A DNA stretch of 21,029 nucleotides from Russula earlei (lineage: Eukaryota > Basidiomycota > Agaricomycetes > Russulales > Russulaceae). Of the stretch, positions 1 to 10,182 are shown piece after piece (position 1 is the first letter of the stretch; each line of letters opens with the position of its first letter). Made by a program: the position numbers and the translations under genes. The notes beneath the pieces are model-generated. The model was not told the DNA's origin. It made no database searches and worked only from the letters and a program-made list of their open reading frames with translations. The stretch spans positions 1 through 21,029 of the forward strand of contig JAGFNK010000815.1 of the NCBI GenBank assembly GCA_025769875.1. Reading direction: 5' to 3'.

Positions 1-44
1 ATTAATGTCAGTCTCCAGTTGCTGCACGAGTACTTTCACTACTA

Positions 45-569
45 TCAAACCCTGAATTCGCACTGTATGGGACAAATAATACCGAGAGTATGATGAATGC
101 CATCCATCAACACAATTCTGTCCAAATAAAAGGCCAAGCGTTTAGCACAGAGTAGGGCATTAAGAAGGAAGTCCGGCGCACCATCCATAACAACCTTCAT
201 ATTCTTCAAAAGACCATGAACCATTTCAAGTGTTTGCGTCGCGGTCATTCGTGCCTCTTCTTACGTACGTCAGCCGGTCCAATCTTTGCAGCCCTGCTTT
301 CACATCATTCTCCCCTAGGAGGTTCTTGCCAAATTTCTCTGCATCCCAGTGTATCAATCAGTACGTATTAGTGACAATGGAACTTACTAAACCATCCTTC
401 ATTGACCTGTTGAATTGCAAAAGAGAATGGTGGAGAGCAGTTCGATCAGAATCTTTACGACGATTTCAGTTATCGCAGTCGTAGATGGAATCTTGGTAAG
501 TCGCTTGAGAAACGACTGAAAAGGATCAAGAAGAGCGGGGTCGTAGCTCGCCCTGACGTCCTTGATCGC
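45..569 (-). pseudogene. Relic of the N-terminal region of a fungal NLR-like (STAND) protein, truncated at the left end
   Basis: Reading leftward from about 569, the minus strand encodes segments that I recognise as the conserved N-terminal region preceding the NACHT ATPase in basidiomycete NLR-like proteins: KDVRASYDPALLD, then TTAITEIVVKILIELLST. After a clean 49-nt GT-AG intron (387 to 339) come KFGKNLLGEND, LQRLDRL and EEARMTATQTLE, then KNMKVVMDG. These proteins are cytoplasmic self/non-self or heterokaryon-incompatibility type receptors; that role is family knowledge and cannot be shown here. An acceptor-like CATCAG just before the KDVRAS exon suggests a further upstream intron. The reading frame shifts near 415 and near 262, and the expected residues after VVMDG are lost. 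No NACHT or Walker A motif lies in the window, because the 3' part runs off the left edge. It is probably a decayed copy; an intact gene with local sequence errors is less likely. Confidence 0.6.
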
Positions 570-1080
570 CTGATGCGAAGATGACCGTTGCTGGTGGGAA
601 TGCCTAAGAGGGGGAGGATCATCATTGGGTAGAATGGCAACGAAGCAAGGAGTAACCAAAGCAACACCTCCACCGAGGACCACCGCTGGTAGAAAGGTTA
701 TACAATACATGGACTGTCCGCTTAGTCCACATCATGAGCTGTCCATCGTCTGTCCGAAAAAGTTATGAAAAGATTGTTTTTGCTCCTGAAAGACGGCGAT
801 GACGGATTCAACAGATCCGCAGGTGACGAGCTTGTTAAAGATCTGATGTTGCCCTGTTCGGTATTCGTAGTAGTCACTTCATTCCGCTAACGATGAGCAC
901 CGGGTTCCCATCACAACGATCGTTTCGTTTAAGCACATGCGAGAGTTTCAATCCCGCGGGGTCCAATGGGTGGCTGATGGGCTACGCACAGGTTGTTGCG
1001 AACTCGAGACGGGATGAAAGTACATCGGCGCACAAAGGTTGTACGAGCCAAAAGGTGCATTTGAAAGGAGTGCATGTGCA

Positions 1081-1139
1081 GTACGTCCTCTGTTCAAGTG
1101 GCTCCCACCACTACTTCTGGCAGCTAATTCATTGCGCAG
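1081..1139 (+). other. Intron retained in the La relic
   Basis: GTACGT donor, GCTAATTC branch-like site and GCGCAG acceptor, 59 nt. It joins the codons for ERSACA to KGFGEG in phase 0, where La proteins of this type read continuously. Its survival shows that the copy arose through DNA rather than by reverse transcription of a spliced mRNA. Confidence 0.6.
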
Positions 1140-1255
1140 AAAGGATTCGGTGAGGGGGTTCCAGGACCTCAGCAGAAGTTGGACAATTCTTTATCAAATA
1201 CGGGAAAGCAGCGGCCGTTCGTATGTGACGCGTCGACGGCACCAAGGCGTTCATG

Positions 1256-1308
1256 GTATGGCCGACCCATTTACTCATCATGTGTGCAAGTATCTAATCC
1301 ACACCCAG
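1256..1308 (+). other. Second intron retained in the La relic
   Basis: GTATGG donor, ATCTAATCC branch-like site and CACCCAG acceptor, 53 nt. It joins VDGTKAFM to GSVFTEF in phase 0. The joined exons give the expected RRM1 order, with the upstream half in a different frame and interrupted by TGA at 1226-1228. Confidence 0.6.
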
Positions 1309-2238
1309 GGCTCTGTCTTCACAGAATTCTTGGTCCACAAAGGCGCCGAAGCTCTCCTCAACGCGGATCCTAAACCATCATGGGACGGCAAGGACCTCTT
1401 GATCATGTCCAAGGAGGCATTTGTTGAAATGAAAATCAAGGAAAAGGGCTTGAAGGGCAAGGCGGCCGTCGTGAAGGGCGACCACATCACACGCAAGGGC
1501 TTTGATGCCTTTCGCGAAATGAGTCTCGCCTCCGGGGAAGAAAGGAAGAGGCAGAGGCAGAGCCCGAGATCTTCATCACATTCCTGGAGAGGAAGTTGCG
1601 CGTGCAAGAGGGAGGTGGTGGCAGTGTCGCGCCAGAAGAGGTGCCACGGATACGTGGGTCCGCTCTCCGCTTCACGGGCTGCGGCGGCGAGGTATCATAT
1701 GACAAGCACTCATCGAAAGAGCGCTTCAGGCGCGCTCCGTTCGTCAAGTTCACCAAAGGCGACGACGCGGGGTTGGTCGGCTTTGACAGGGCGCTGGGAT
1801 GTCGCCTTTGTCAAAGAAAATGTACCAATACTTCACGTGGGAGCAACCCGACGTCAATCCTTTTCGTTCATGCGTTGCGGCCATTGATCATGCAGAGGAG
1901 GAAGAACATGCAGAGCGCGCGAATGCGGCGGCGAAACGCGCACTTGGCGGTGCGGACGGAGGTGTTCGGGGAGGGCGTTGGTGGAAATTCCCGTGGCCGG
2001 CGTGGTGGTGGTGGTAGACGTGGTGGACGGGCAGATTGGGGTACTGAGGGGTGGTAAAACTCGAAGCAGCGACAATGGCGCGCAGAATGGCGGGGACGAG
2101 CAGACTGGGGAGAAGCGCAAGAGGGCTGTGGAACCAGAAGGGGGGCCCGACGCGGGGGTACGGTGACAAGCCGTGCCTTCCGTCGTGACGGCTGCGTCTC
2201 CATCGAAGAAGCCAAAGACGGACGGCGGAGAGTCGTGA

Positions 2239-4960
2239 GTAGGGTGACCGACAGACTGCTTGTAGCCATCCAAATGTAATTCATGGCCCGCGCTTGTACC
2301 ATCTATTCCACAGATCAATTTCCTGCCACAAAACACCGCACTATATGTTGGAAATTTGGGAGACCATTATAATGAGAATATAACCTTCACAAGCAGTAGG
2401 TGCACTGTATGCCATGTAGACACGGTCATGAGATTGACCACACTCACCGAGACTGAGAATGTTGATAATTTAAAAAACTTGATGGTTCAAGCTTCAAGGA
2501 CCGATTGGTCAAGATGACCCGGATGGAATGGCAGAAGCCCGTCCATGCCATGCCATGCTTTTCTTGCCTCCGTTTTGAAACCTTCTATTCGACATCTTCC
2601 TGCCTTGCTTGGTGAACGTAAACATGGAATCGCGGCTTAGCAGAACAATGCGGAACGGACCAATTGTGTAGGAAATCTCTGTCCGGATCCGTACTAGCTC
2701 CCTCCCTCCCATCCTCCATCAAACTCTGCCCGCCACTCCGCCGCGTCGGAGTGCACCCGAGGCGAAAGTTAGGCTCTCGCGCCAGGCCAAAAACAAGTTG
2801 CTTTTGTTCAGCGGGTACCATCGTGCCTTTTGGAGATCATCACTCTGGCCGCGTTCCCTGGCAGTAAGATCCGGGATTCTGAAAGGGTCCCTACTAGAGT
2901 CGGGCGCAACACTATGGCAGCCAGCAGTCTATGGCAAAGTGGCTGGCAATACAGTACTAAGGTTCCGCACAAAGGAACGGGGCACAATTCAAAAGTAATT
3001 ATCCACGTTCCTGAGACTTGACATGACCTAAATCTCCACCGTTTAAACTTCCGCGTTGAGCACAAGGACTTCGGATTCGAAGAGGTCCAGGTCATCACAA
3101 CTAGAACGGTCCCCCTTTCTGGAATAGCCCGAAGATTTAGTCGAGGCACCAGCAGGCAAAAGTATTGCCTCGGGCTCGGGCATAGAAGCCCTGGTTGTGT
3201 TCTCACAACTTGGCAATAGTCAGATTGACACTGGGCTATGCGGTATCCCAGGAACCAATCCCCTCTCCATGTTCTGGCAAAGATGAGGTGGTGTTCCTTT
3301 ATCTGCTTTACTTTTACTCTTGATATCGTGCCTGATTGTCACCAGAAACATCCGCACATGTCCATCCTCGATGTTGCGTGTTGTGCCGTGCTCATTCAAG
3401 ACCTGTTGTCCGCCTTACCTGTCAGTCAGCCTCACGATAACCCCGTTTTCACTGGCCTACTGTATTCATACTGATCACGTTGTCCAGGTTGTCCTGGCTT
3501 CTAGTTCCAATGGAGCTTCCATCATAGACGGCAGGCGGAATTATTTAGACAGCCACGCCACGTCAACTCCGCTCGGCCCCTCGATGTTCGCTCAATGCCG
3601 TCCTTGAAACCATCTGTTTAAGCGTAGGCTTATTGTAAGTACCATGCACATCAAAAGAAAAGAGTGTAATCAGATCATTCATGATATCTGAGAAACCCGC
3701 TTGCCATTTAGTTAGACGACGGCGTTCTCGGAGGGCAGCCATTACAAGTTGCATGCAAATTTCCTCGTTTGTCTATGTGATTGCGATCAAAAGGACGCAC
3801 ATAAAACTATGTTTAGAGATAGTATTGATTTCTCGTAGATTGAACAAGAATCAAGCCAGAACATCGATAGCCGTAGCCGTCCAATTCGAAGTATGATGGT
3901 GCCCTGTTAGAACTAGTTTAGTTCCGTGCATCTGGCTCGTCCACCCCTTACCATTCTTGATCTCTGTAGGCTGCGCCCGATCAGCAGGGTAGTGACTTAC
4001 AACCAACATGCGTATTGCACCCATGCAGCGTTTTTTTTCTGTATAAGGCCCGCACCATTCATCGAGGAAGGCTCTACGTATTTCCCGAAGAAACCGCAGA
4101 TCGTTAGGTAAAAGACACTACCAAGTTACTGGGACACAGTGATTGATATCACCCCCTTAAGTCCCTGTAGAATAATATTCAAGAGGCAAGTCTGACCCCC
4201 GCCTCTGGCGAACGTCCTCACAACCATTTGTTATCTCTTATCACGGGTCTTCGTAACTTCCGGGTTCACGAATAAACTTTGATGGTGGCTCTTCGCAGAG
4301 GCCTCCTATGTTGATCAAATCATCGGCCTCCACAATGTACCATAGAAAGAAAGACATACTGGATGGATCCGCCCGTGTGGAATCCCGATGAATTCAGTCC
4401 ACAATGTAGGCAGAAGCTTGTGCAGTGGGTACGCCGTCAATGCCCAAGGGATATTAAATGTGCGAACTGATTCCGTTGCAGCAGGAAGGTGATCTTCTCC
4501 AACAGAGTCGAGGTTGCCTGTGGCGGCGTCGTCTAGACTTTACACCTTTCCGACTAGTATTAGTTTCTACGTATCGGAGATAAGCAACCATCCGCTCGTC
4601 GGCGCCTCTGGCTGAAAACCTTATCTCGCCGACATTACTCACCGCATGTCCCTCGGGTCATCGTGGTCGTCAATACAGACTAGCAAGACAGGACCGGATA
4701 TCGCTCTTTTGTCCGCCGTGGTCGAAGACCTTGTTGGCAATTTATTGATGAACGCTCCCCGCCAAGACTAATCGACGTCGCAGTTGTCATCTGCGGGCGG
4801 CGCTCACGGTGACAGCACCGAATACTTGTGATACGGTGGCGCTGGCACCTGCTTCTTTTGATAGTCTCCCCATGATAAGTCCCAATCTGGCTTCGGCAGA
4901 TATATGGATGTCTTTATTTGCAATTGAGTATTTGCTTGGCTGCAAGGGCTGTAGCGCTGC
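2239..4960. other. Gene-free stretch after the La relic
   Basis: I see no exon chain with plausible splice sites and no protein family that I recognise in either strand. The open frames are short and overlap one another. The one stretch with some protein-like character is on the minus strand at 3563-3780. It reads QLVMAALRERRR and later WQAGFSDIMNDLITLFSFD, preceded by an acceptor-like CACATAG and followed by a donor-like GTACTTAC. I cannot name it. It could be a single exon of a decayed gene or chance. Confidence 0.4.
3563..3780 (-). pseudogene. Possible isolated exon of an unrecognised gene
   Basis: A minus-strand open segment contains MAALRERRRLTKW and FSDIMNDLITLFSFDVHG, with hydrophobic and charged residues spaced like an amphipathic helical protein. 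It sits between a CACATAG acceptor-like site and a GTACTTAC donor-like site. No matching flanking exon was found on either side, and the family is not recognised. It is listed because it is the most coding-like piece in the 6-kb gene-free stretch. It may equally be a chance open frame. Confidence 0.2.
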
Positions 4961-5011
4961 GAGAGCTGAGAGCTGAGCGCAGAGATGAGATGATGAGAGA
5001 TGAGATGAGAG
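4961..5011. repeat. GA/GATGA simple repeat
   Basis: Imperfect tandem units of GAGAGCT and then GAGATGA-type words (ATGAGATGATGAGAGATGAG). This is an ordinary interspersed microsatellite in noncoding DNA, and it gives low-complexity translations in all frames. Confidence 0.8.
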
Positions 5012-6509
5012 GTGCCTGTTGTTGACGCGTTGTTTGCGCGCCGCTTCATTTACGCCACCCGCCCGTATTGCCACTTTGACTTGCCTCGCACATCATTCAT
5101 GCTTGTCTTGGTGTTCTCGCTCAGCTTGCAGCCACGATTTGTCAAATGATTTGCACCTGAGGCTCGAAGGCATCTAACTGCAGCTAGCATTGAATCCGGC
5201 TTCAACTAGGCGCTCAACGCAAGCTCGTTAAATCATATCGATGCCCGACTTTGTCAACTGAAACGGAAATATAGGAGTCTGGCGAGGACGACCTCCCTTT
5301 GTTCAAACGTGAGTCCCGTGAGGTCTCTCAAAATAGCCAGACCTTACTGGGTGATTGGATGGACTCGAAGAGTGCAATTCCTGCAGAATAGTTCCACGTC
5401 TTGCTCAGAATGCACTGCAACAGCTGTGACACCTCACAGCCCCCTTCCCCCTTATTCTTATACCGGGTTCCATTTGTGTTTGTGTGGCGCGGATGGGGAA
5501 TTGAAGTTAACCAGACAATTATGAAGATTCCAGGCCTTTTCCACATGTGTGCCGTGCGAGGTGGAGCGAGCTAGGTGGGCTGTTCATGTAGCGGACATGA
5601 TCACTGATTGGATCAGCTGTTGCAGGTGAACTCATAGGACCAGCAGCCAAATGGCATTATGTCTCCTTTCGCGTCAGCCGAGAGCTCGGCGTCCTCCGTT
5701 ACTTCGTCCGCTCTCATGTCTTTATCTGTGGTGTATCATCGACTTGTTTCCCTATCCAAACTTCGGCCGAAGAAATTGTAAAACCAGTGGTTACTACAAA
5801 CGCCATTGCCCGCCGTCTACCCGCCGTGGTCATGGTCATACTGGCTATCTACTAAACCCTTCACCCGAAACCTTTCTCTTGCGCATCCTCGTGGAAAGGT
5901 CGCTGCCTTGAGTCATCGCACTTTTGTCCTCACAGAACCATAGAATGAACTAGGCACCAACCAAAGCGATTCTCTGATCAGATGTGCCTTGATCACGGCT
6001 ATGTAGCTCCTATATCTTCTATATCTTCCATCGCCGTTTATCTGGAAAATGTCCGAATCTCGTTCAAGAAATACGTCCTATAACCCCTATCCCACTCCCT
6101 ATAAGTTCCGCTGTTTTCAGCCGATCATCATTCACTTGCAAGACACGGGAATACTCGTCATGCGAATACCCCGTTTTTACAGGCACGAAGGAGTCTGATA
6201 CGGTTGGCCGAAGAATTGGGGTTGCTGTGAGCGGCTCTCTTAGCTATCATGGGGTTCTTGGGGCCGTTTGCGTGAAGGGAAACATCAGGCAGTCATGTGC
6301 GACATGCAACAGCAGTGGAATGTCGCTGTGTACACCGCAATCAAAGGATTGGAAATGTACATCAAGCCCACCCTGCTGCCGATGAATCGTACTCTTTTGT
6401 GTGGGTTCTCTTCGGAACGGTGCCAAAATCATCCTTCCCTTTTGCAGAATAGCACGCCCGAGACAATTCCAACCAGACCATGCCCCAAGCTCGTAGGCCA
6501 GTTTATGTG
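5012..6509. other. Gene-free stretch
   Basis: No recognisable protein family, exon chain or RNA gene on either strand. Only short overlapping open frames are present, and base composition is mixed. A plus-strand open segment from 6268 (QQQWNVAVYTAIKG) has no recognisable relative and no convincing partner exon. Confidence 0.4.
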
Positions 6510-6524
6510 CCCCCCCCCCCCCCC
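6510..6524. repeat. Poly-C tract (15 C)
   Basis: An uninterrupted run of 15 C in noncoding DNA. Its length is likely to vary between reads or strains. Confidence 0.9.
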
Positions 6525-7060
6525 TTCTCTTCCGCGTTCGTCCGGCCGTGAACGTGTTTTCCAGAACGCACTCGCAGTCATATCCCCAGCGATCTACCCT
6601 TTCCTCCTTCTACACTTTCACTTTCGTTATAACCATCAGAAAGGCAATTGCCGCCCATTGCCGTGTGTGGCATGTGCCAGATGACGTTCTAGCCTCGTAT
6701 CAATCAATCATTCGCACCTTGAACACCAGACACCCCTGAATGGTATTTGTCCCGGTTGGCTTTTTAGCGACAAACCTTAGTTGTCCCACGACCCTTGACG
6801 TTCTTCCGACGCGGAAGCCGTCGTCTACCTCCAGAACTCAATCAACGCAGCCAGCCGGCACTTACGTTACCAGCCGGCGACGCAGACGCGGACAGCGCGT
6901 GCACATCCCTCGGTCCTGCGTAAGCGCTGGACCTCTCTTCTCGGGCAGGATGCAAACCAACGGTATGCATCCTTGCCCTCAATGATGATCTCGCTGCGCC
7001 GGGCTCTTTACTCGCGCGTGCGCGCTCTCTTCGCTTCGCCTCTCTCTTTCTTGCTCTCGA

Positions 7061-7128
7061 CGCACACGCACACACGCGCACACATGCATACACACACGCA
7101 CACGTAACATGTACATATACGCACACAA
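7061..7128. repeat. CA-rich microsatellite
   Basis: Repeated CGCACACA and ACACACGC words with interruptions (CATGCATA, GTACATATAC). It lies in the gene-free stretch downstream of the Nudix gene's 3' end. Confidence 0.85.
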
Positions 7129-7518
7129 CTTTCCTTTTCCGTCCTGCCTTTTATCCCCCCCTCTTTTTGACGCTGATGACGGTGAGGGAGAGGGAGAGTC
7201 TGCAAAGCCGCGTTTCTTTTGAAAAAATTCGCTTGACGTCTGAAGGGTCGCTCTGAACTTCAAGTCGTCGGAATCTAGCTCCTGCTGCGGGGATGGGATC
7301 ATCTCGGGCTTCTAGAGCCGCTGCGTTCCTGCTGTTGCTGCTGCGCTACGCTACGCTACGAATAGCAGCCGCTGATGGGCACGGCCCGCACGGGTGAGCT
7401 CGATCATGTATTAAAATCCGAGAGGCGCTTGCCAGCGGAAGGGCCGAGCGCCTCCGAAGCCCAGAGCGCAGCACGGCACATGAGATAAAGGATAAATAGA
7501 GCACATACACATATGCAT

Positions 7519-7534
7519 GTACGTACGTACGTAA
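7519..7534. repeat. ACGT tetranucleotide repeat
   Basis: GTACGTACGTACGTA, just under four units, self-complementary and so able to form a hairpin. It follows a CATATGCATGT palindromic stretch. Confidence 0.8.
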
Positions 7535-7695
7535 CACGGGCGAGGTCGCAAGATGAATCCTCGTGCCGGATGAGAATAGAACAGAAAACACCCTCTCGCG
7601 CACGCGCGCGCAAAACTCGTTTTGCGCGGAAGCAATCGCAAACTTTGAAGCGTTTTTGAACGCGTTCGACGGCAGGGTGGTTTCATTCTCATTCT

Positions 7696-7717
7696 TTATT
7701 TTATTTTATTTTATTTT
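7696..7717. repeat. TTTTA pentanucleotide repeat
   Basis: About four units of TTATT/TTTTA in the noncoding stretch, about 515 bases beyond the 3' end of the Nudix reading frame. Confidence 0.85.
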
Positions 7718-8229
7718 GGTTTTGAGACTCAGAAAGGTCACCGTCGATTGGATCAGGGCGACGACAGGTGGTGAAGGGCACGCGGGCTCCAACGACTCCA
7801 CATACGGGGACGACATGCGCGAGTCGAGTGGTCGACAATTGCGTATCTGTGACGATGCCCTTCCGCGTCCTCGCGGCTTGCGTCTCGGAATGGTCTCGAA
7901 GTGCCGATCGTGCTGGTCCCGGTAGCAGGGCGGGAATGACCATAACGCATCCGTTGTCCATCATGGACGAGTGGAGCTGCAATCAATGTTCGACCATTCG
8001 CCGAGCCGAGTATCTGGGTTTGGAGTTTGTACAAACGTCGTCGTACACGTACAGAAGACTTCTCGCCGTGTTATACAAAGGATTTAGTATCTACATACCT
8101 ATGGTATCTGCGAGAGCAGAGCGAGCGAGCGCAAGTGTAAAAACAGTCGGGACTTCTACAAACCTCGGAGAAGATCAACAAAGACAAGTCATCGGAGCTG
8201 GTCGTCTGGCACCCTTCTATGCTAACCTC

Positions 8230-9307
8230 TTAATCGCTACTCTCACGCGCGGTCGGAACCTGGTCAGCACTACGATGACGACGACGAGAATGGGGATGAG
8301 GTTCGGCGGCCTCGTCGCTCTGACGCCTCTCCTCGATCTCGATGGTGCGTCGCCATTGCAGGTAAGCCATCCTAGTGATATACCCCTCCAGCGGCGGGAG
8401 AAGCGACAGGGCCTCTTCGAGCTCGAGCAGCTTACCGACGTAACTCATCTCGTCAGGCATCCCTGTCAACTCTTCGCGGACCTGTATTTCATTTCGGAAG
8501 AAAAACGCCGCAATGCAGGCGAACCATCAGCAACACCCCAAGGAAAGATATTTGAAAGAAAAAAAAAGCGGGGGGGGGGGGGTAGGGACGAGGAGGTCAA
8601 GGACACTGCATGGGACGTACCGCATCAGCAGGGATTTGGCCGACGTAGTAGAAGGTGATGTATTCCCCGCCACTGTCGACTGGTTCTCGTACTCCACGAC
8701 GATAATAGGGGCCGAATTCGGTCGTGGTGATATAGATAGGCTCGGAGACCATGAGCTCGTGCCGCGCAGTGGGCCGTTCTGGCGGTGCCGGTGCTCGCGA
8801 CAGGAGGTGCAAGGGCAGGAACTGGACACGATATCCCGACTACAGAAAAAAAGGGGGGAGCGGGTGTAACCAATCGTCATTTTGTGGTACCGCACCTCTC
8901 CTCGCTGGGGAAGGAAAAAAAAAAAAGGGGGGGGGGGAGGAGGAGAAACGAAAAGAGGGGAGTGGGGGGGTGTGGCACTCTTCGCTGGGAGTGGGATCAT
9001 GCGTGAAATGCGTACCTACCTCCTCGTACGCCTCGCGCAAGGCGCATTGCTCCAGCGTCTCTCCGATATCTTTGCGCCCGCGAGGGAGGAACCACTTGTT
9101 GCGCGACGTGTCGTTGACGAGGACGACTTTGCCCGAGGACGGCTGGATGATGACCATGCTCGCGCCAAGCATAAAGTCGAGCGAGTAGAAGCAGCTGTCG
9201 GGGATCGACGCCGTCGAGCGTTCAGAGAACGACCTGGACGGCCAGGTGTCTTCAAGCGTGGCAGCGGCGGCGGCCGATGCACGCCTGTGGCGAGAAAGAT
9301 ATGGCAT
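8230..9307 (-). CDS. Nudix hydrolase domain protein, three exons
   Basis: Nudix enzymes hydrolyse nucleoside diphosphates linked to another group, using a metal held by the Nudix-box glutamates. Exons are 9307-9020, 8839-8621 and 8481-8230, giving 252 residues, with both introns in phase 0 and GT-AG. The Nudix box is complete: G77, E83, then REAYEESG at 91-98. It is preceded by the strand LGASMVIIQPSSGKVVLV (48-64) and WFLPRG (72-77). Residues 97-169 (SGYRVQFLPL, EPIYITTTEFG, GGEYITFYYVGQIPADAV) and 170-252 (TGMPDEMSYVG) follow the order of a Nudix type common in basidiomycetes. ATG 9307 is chosen because no ATG lies upstream in this frame within the open stretch. The alanine-rich N-terminus and the basic, histidine-containing tail look disordered. 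The substrate cannot be told from sequence, and there is no signal peptide. It is a single gene in a gene-poor setting. Confidence 0.85.
8482..8620 (-). other. Nudix intron 2 with an A/G homopolymer
   Basis: 139 nt, donor GTACGT and acceptor ATACAG. It contains A9 (8559-8567) and G13 (8570-8582) on the plus strand, so the transcript carries a C-run followed by a U-run upstream of the acceptor. Confidence 0.75.
8840..9019 (-). other. Nudix intron 1, inside the Nudix box
   Basis: 180 nt, donor GTAGGT and acceptor CTGTAG, phase 0. It splits the catalytic motif between E96 and S97. Without splicing, the frame reads on past EEVG but loses the conserved SGYRVQF continuation. It contains A12 (8915-8926) followed by G11 (8927-8937) on the plus strand. 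Confidence 0.75.
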
Positions 9308-10182
9308 CGTCCAGAGAGAGGTCGAGGGACGGCCGTGGAATGTGGGTTTTGGTTTGCTGCCGCTGGTGGGCGGAAGTGAACTGAACAAGGCGATGCGAAC
9401 TAAATCAGGAAAGACCAGAGTCTCTCTCTCTCATCATCACTGTTGACACAGCCAACGACGACGACGACCAGCAAGGCCCTGAAATTGCACGCGCAGTAAC
9501 GTCCGAAGATGTCGGGCTGTGTTGGACGACAGATTGGAAAAAAAAGGCATGACGAGCGCACGACCGCCTTGCAAACAAACCACTGATATCGCACACGGGC
9601 TCACTCCGCTTCCCTTCCTGCATCTCCTGCCATCTTCCTTACGCCACTCTTCTTCCCCATGCCCCGCTGGCTAGAATAGAATTCGGCCCATAACAGCTGT
9701 CGCCGTCACAGTGCCCGCCGCCCATGCACGCATCCTTGCTTCTAGTACAGTACCCCATCCGAACGCAGTATACTGATCGCGCGAACAACGGCGCCAACGA
9801 AATGACTCGCCGAGCGAGCACGATCAGAAACACTGCTTTTAAAGGGACAGCATGGCCTGAGTATTTCGCCGTGCGGACCTGCGTTTATGATCCACCATGA
9901 ATTGACAATGGAAGAAAATGATGTCGAGAAAGAATGCAAAAAATCCCCAAACGAAACATACATCGATACGGTAAATCCACGCATCAAAGGTTACCCTATA
10001 ACCCCCCTGCGCTCTTCCGCAACCTCCGTTTTGCTTACCCTCGAGCAACGCACCGCAAGTACTAGTGAAAACGCCACATTTCCAAATCGTCATACATCTC
10101 GAAGACACCGTGGTACGGCCTGAAATCCGAGATCCCGGTCCTTCACTTGGTCCCATGATCCCTCCGATCGATTTGGGGTCCA
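9308..10182. other. Intergenic region between the F-box 1 3' end and the Nudix 5' end
   Basis: This 875-nt stretch should contain the Nudix promoter and the F-box 1 3' untranslated region. I see a CT-dinucleotide run (9420-9431) and a GAC trinucleotide run (about 9456-9467) close upstream of the Nudix start, and no clear TATA box. No further coding segment is supportable. Confidence 0.5.

Larger units (their letters stand above)
820..2238 (+). pseudogene. Broken La-family (LHP1-type) RNA-binding protein gene
   Basis: La proteins bind the 3' oligo-U tails of RNA polymerase III transcripts in the nucleus. The family's parts follow in order. La-motif remnants are SLHSANDEH and VPITTIVSFKHMREFQ (about 875-950). 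The linker and first RRM are EPKGAFERS, GFGEG and GSVFTEF, then LLNADPKPSWDGKDLLIMS and MKIKEKGLKGKAA (1040-1500). A second RRM-like part has LRFTGCGGEVSYD, FVKFTKGDD and LVGFDRAL (1600-1800). A glycine/arginine-rich stretch follows (1970-2040), then GEKRKRAVEPEGGPD and the basic C-terminus SKKPKTDGGES with its stop at 2236-2238. Introns at 1081-1139 and 1256-1308 keep GT-AG ends and CTAAT branch sites. About eight frame changes (near 1000, 1036, 1180, 1540, 1797, 1830, 1960 and 2050) and two in-frame TGA codons (1226-1228, 2164-2166) make it non-functional as read. The start codon is not identifiable, and upstream of about 850 the match is weak. Confidence 0.72.

Noticed and set aside
1039..1887. 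282-codon plus-strand frame as an intact gene
   Set aside because: Only its middle part is La-like. It reads through two introns and continues out of frame in the second RRM region, so it is a by-product of the relic.
7519..7534. ACGT repeat as a regulatory operator or attachment site
   Set aside because: It is a short perfect tetranucleotide repeat next to other microsatellites. Self-complementarity follows from the unit and implies no function.
7768..8658. 296-codon plus-strand open frame
   Set aside because: It overlaps the Nudix exons 2 and 3 in antisense and runs through their intron and homopolymers. No recognisable protein.
8527..9000. Minus-strand frame of 157 codons
   Set aside because: Mostly translated intron and homopolymer (proline and phenylalanine runs). 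The correct Nudix exon 2 is in another frame.
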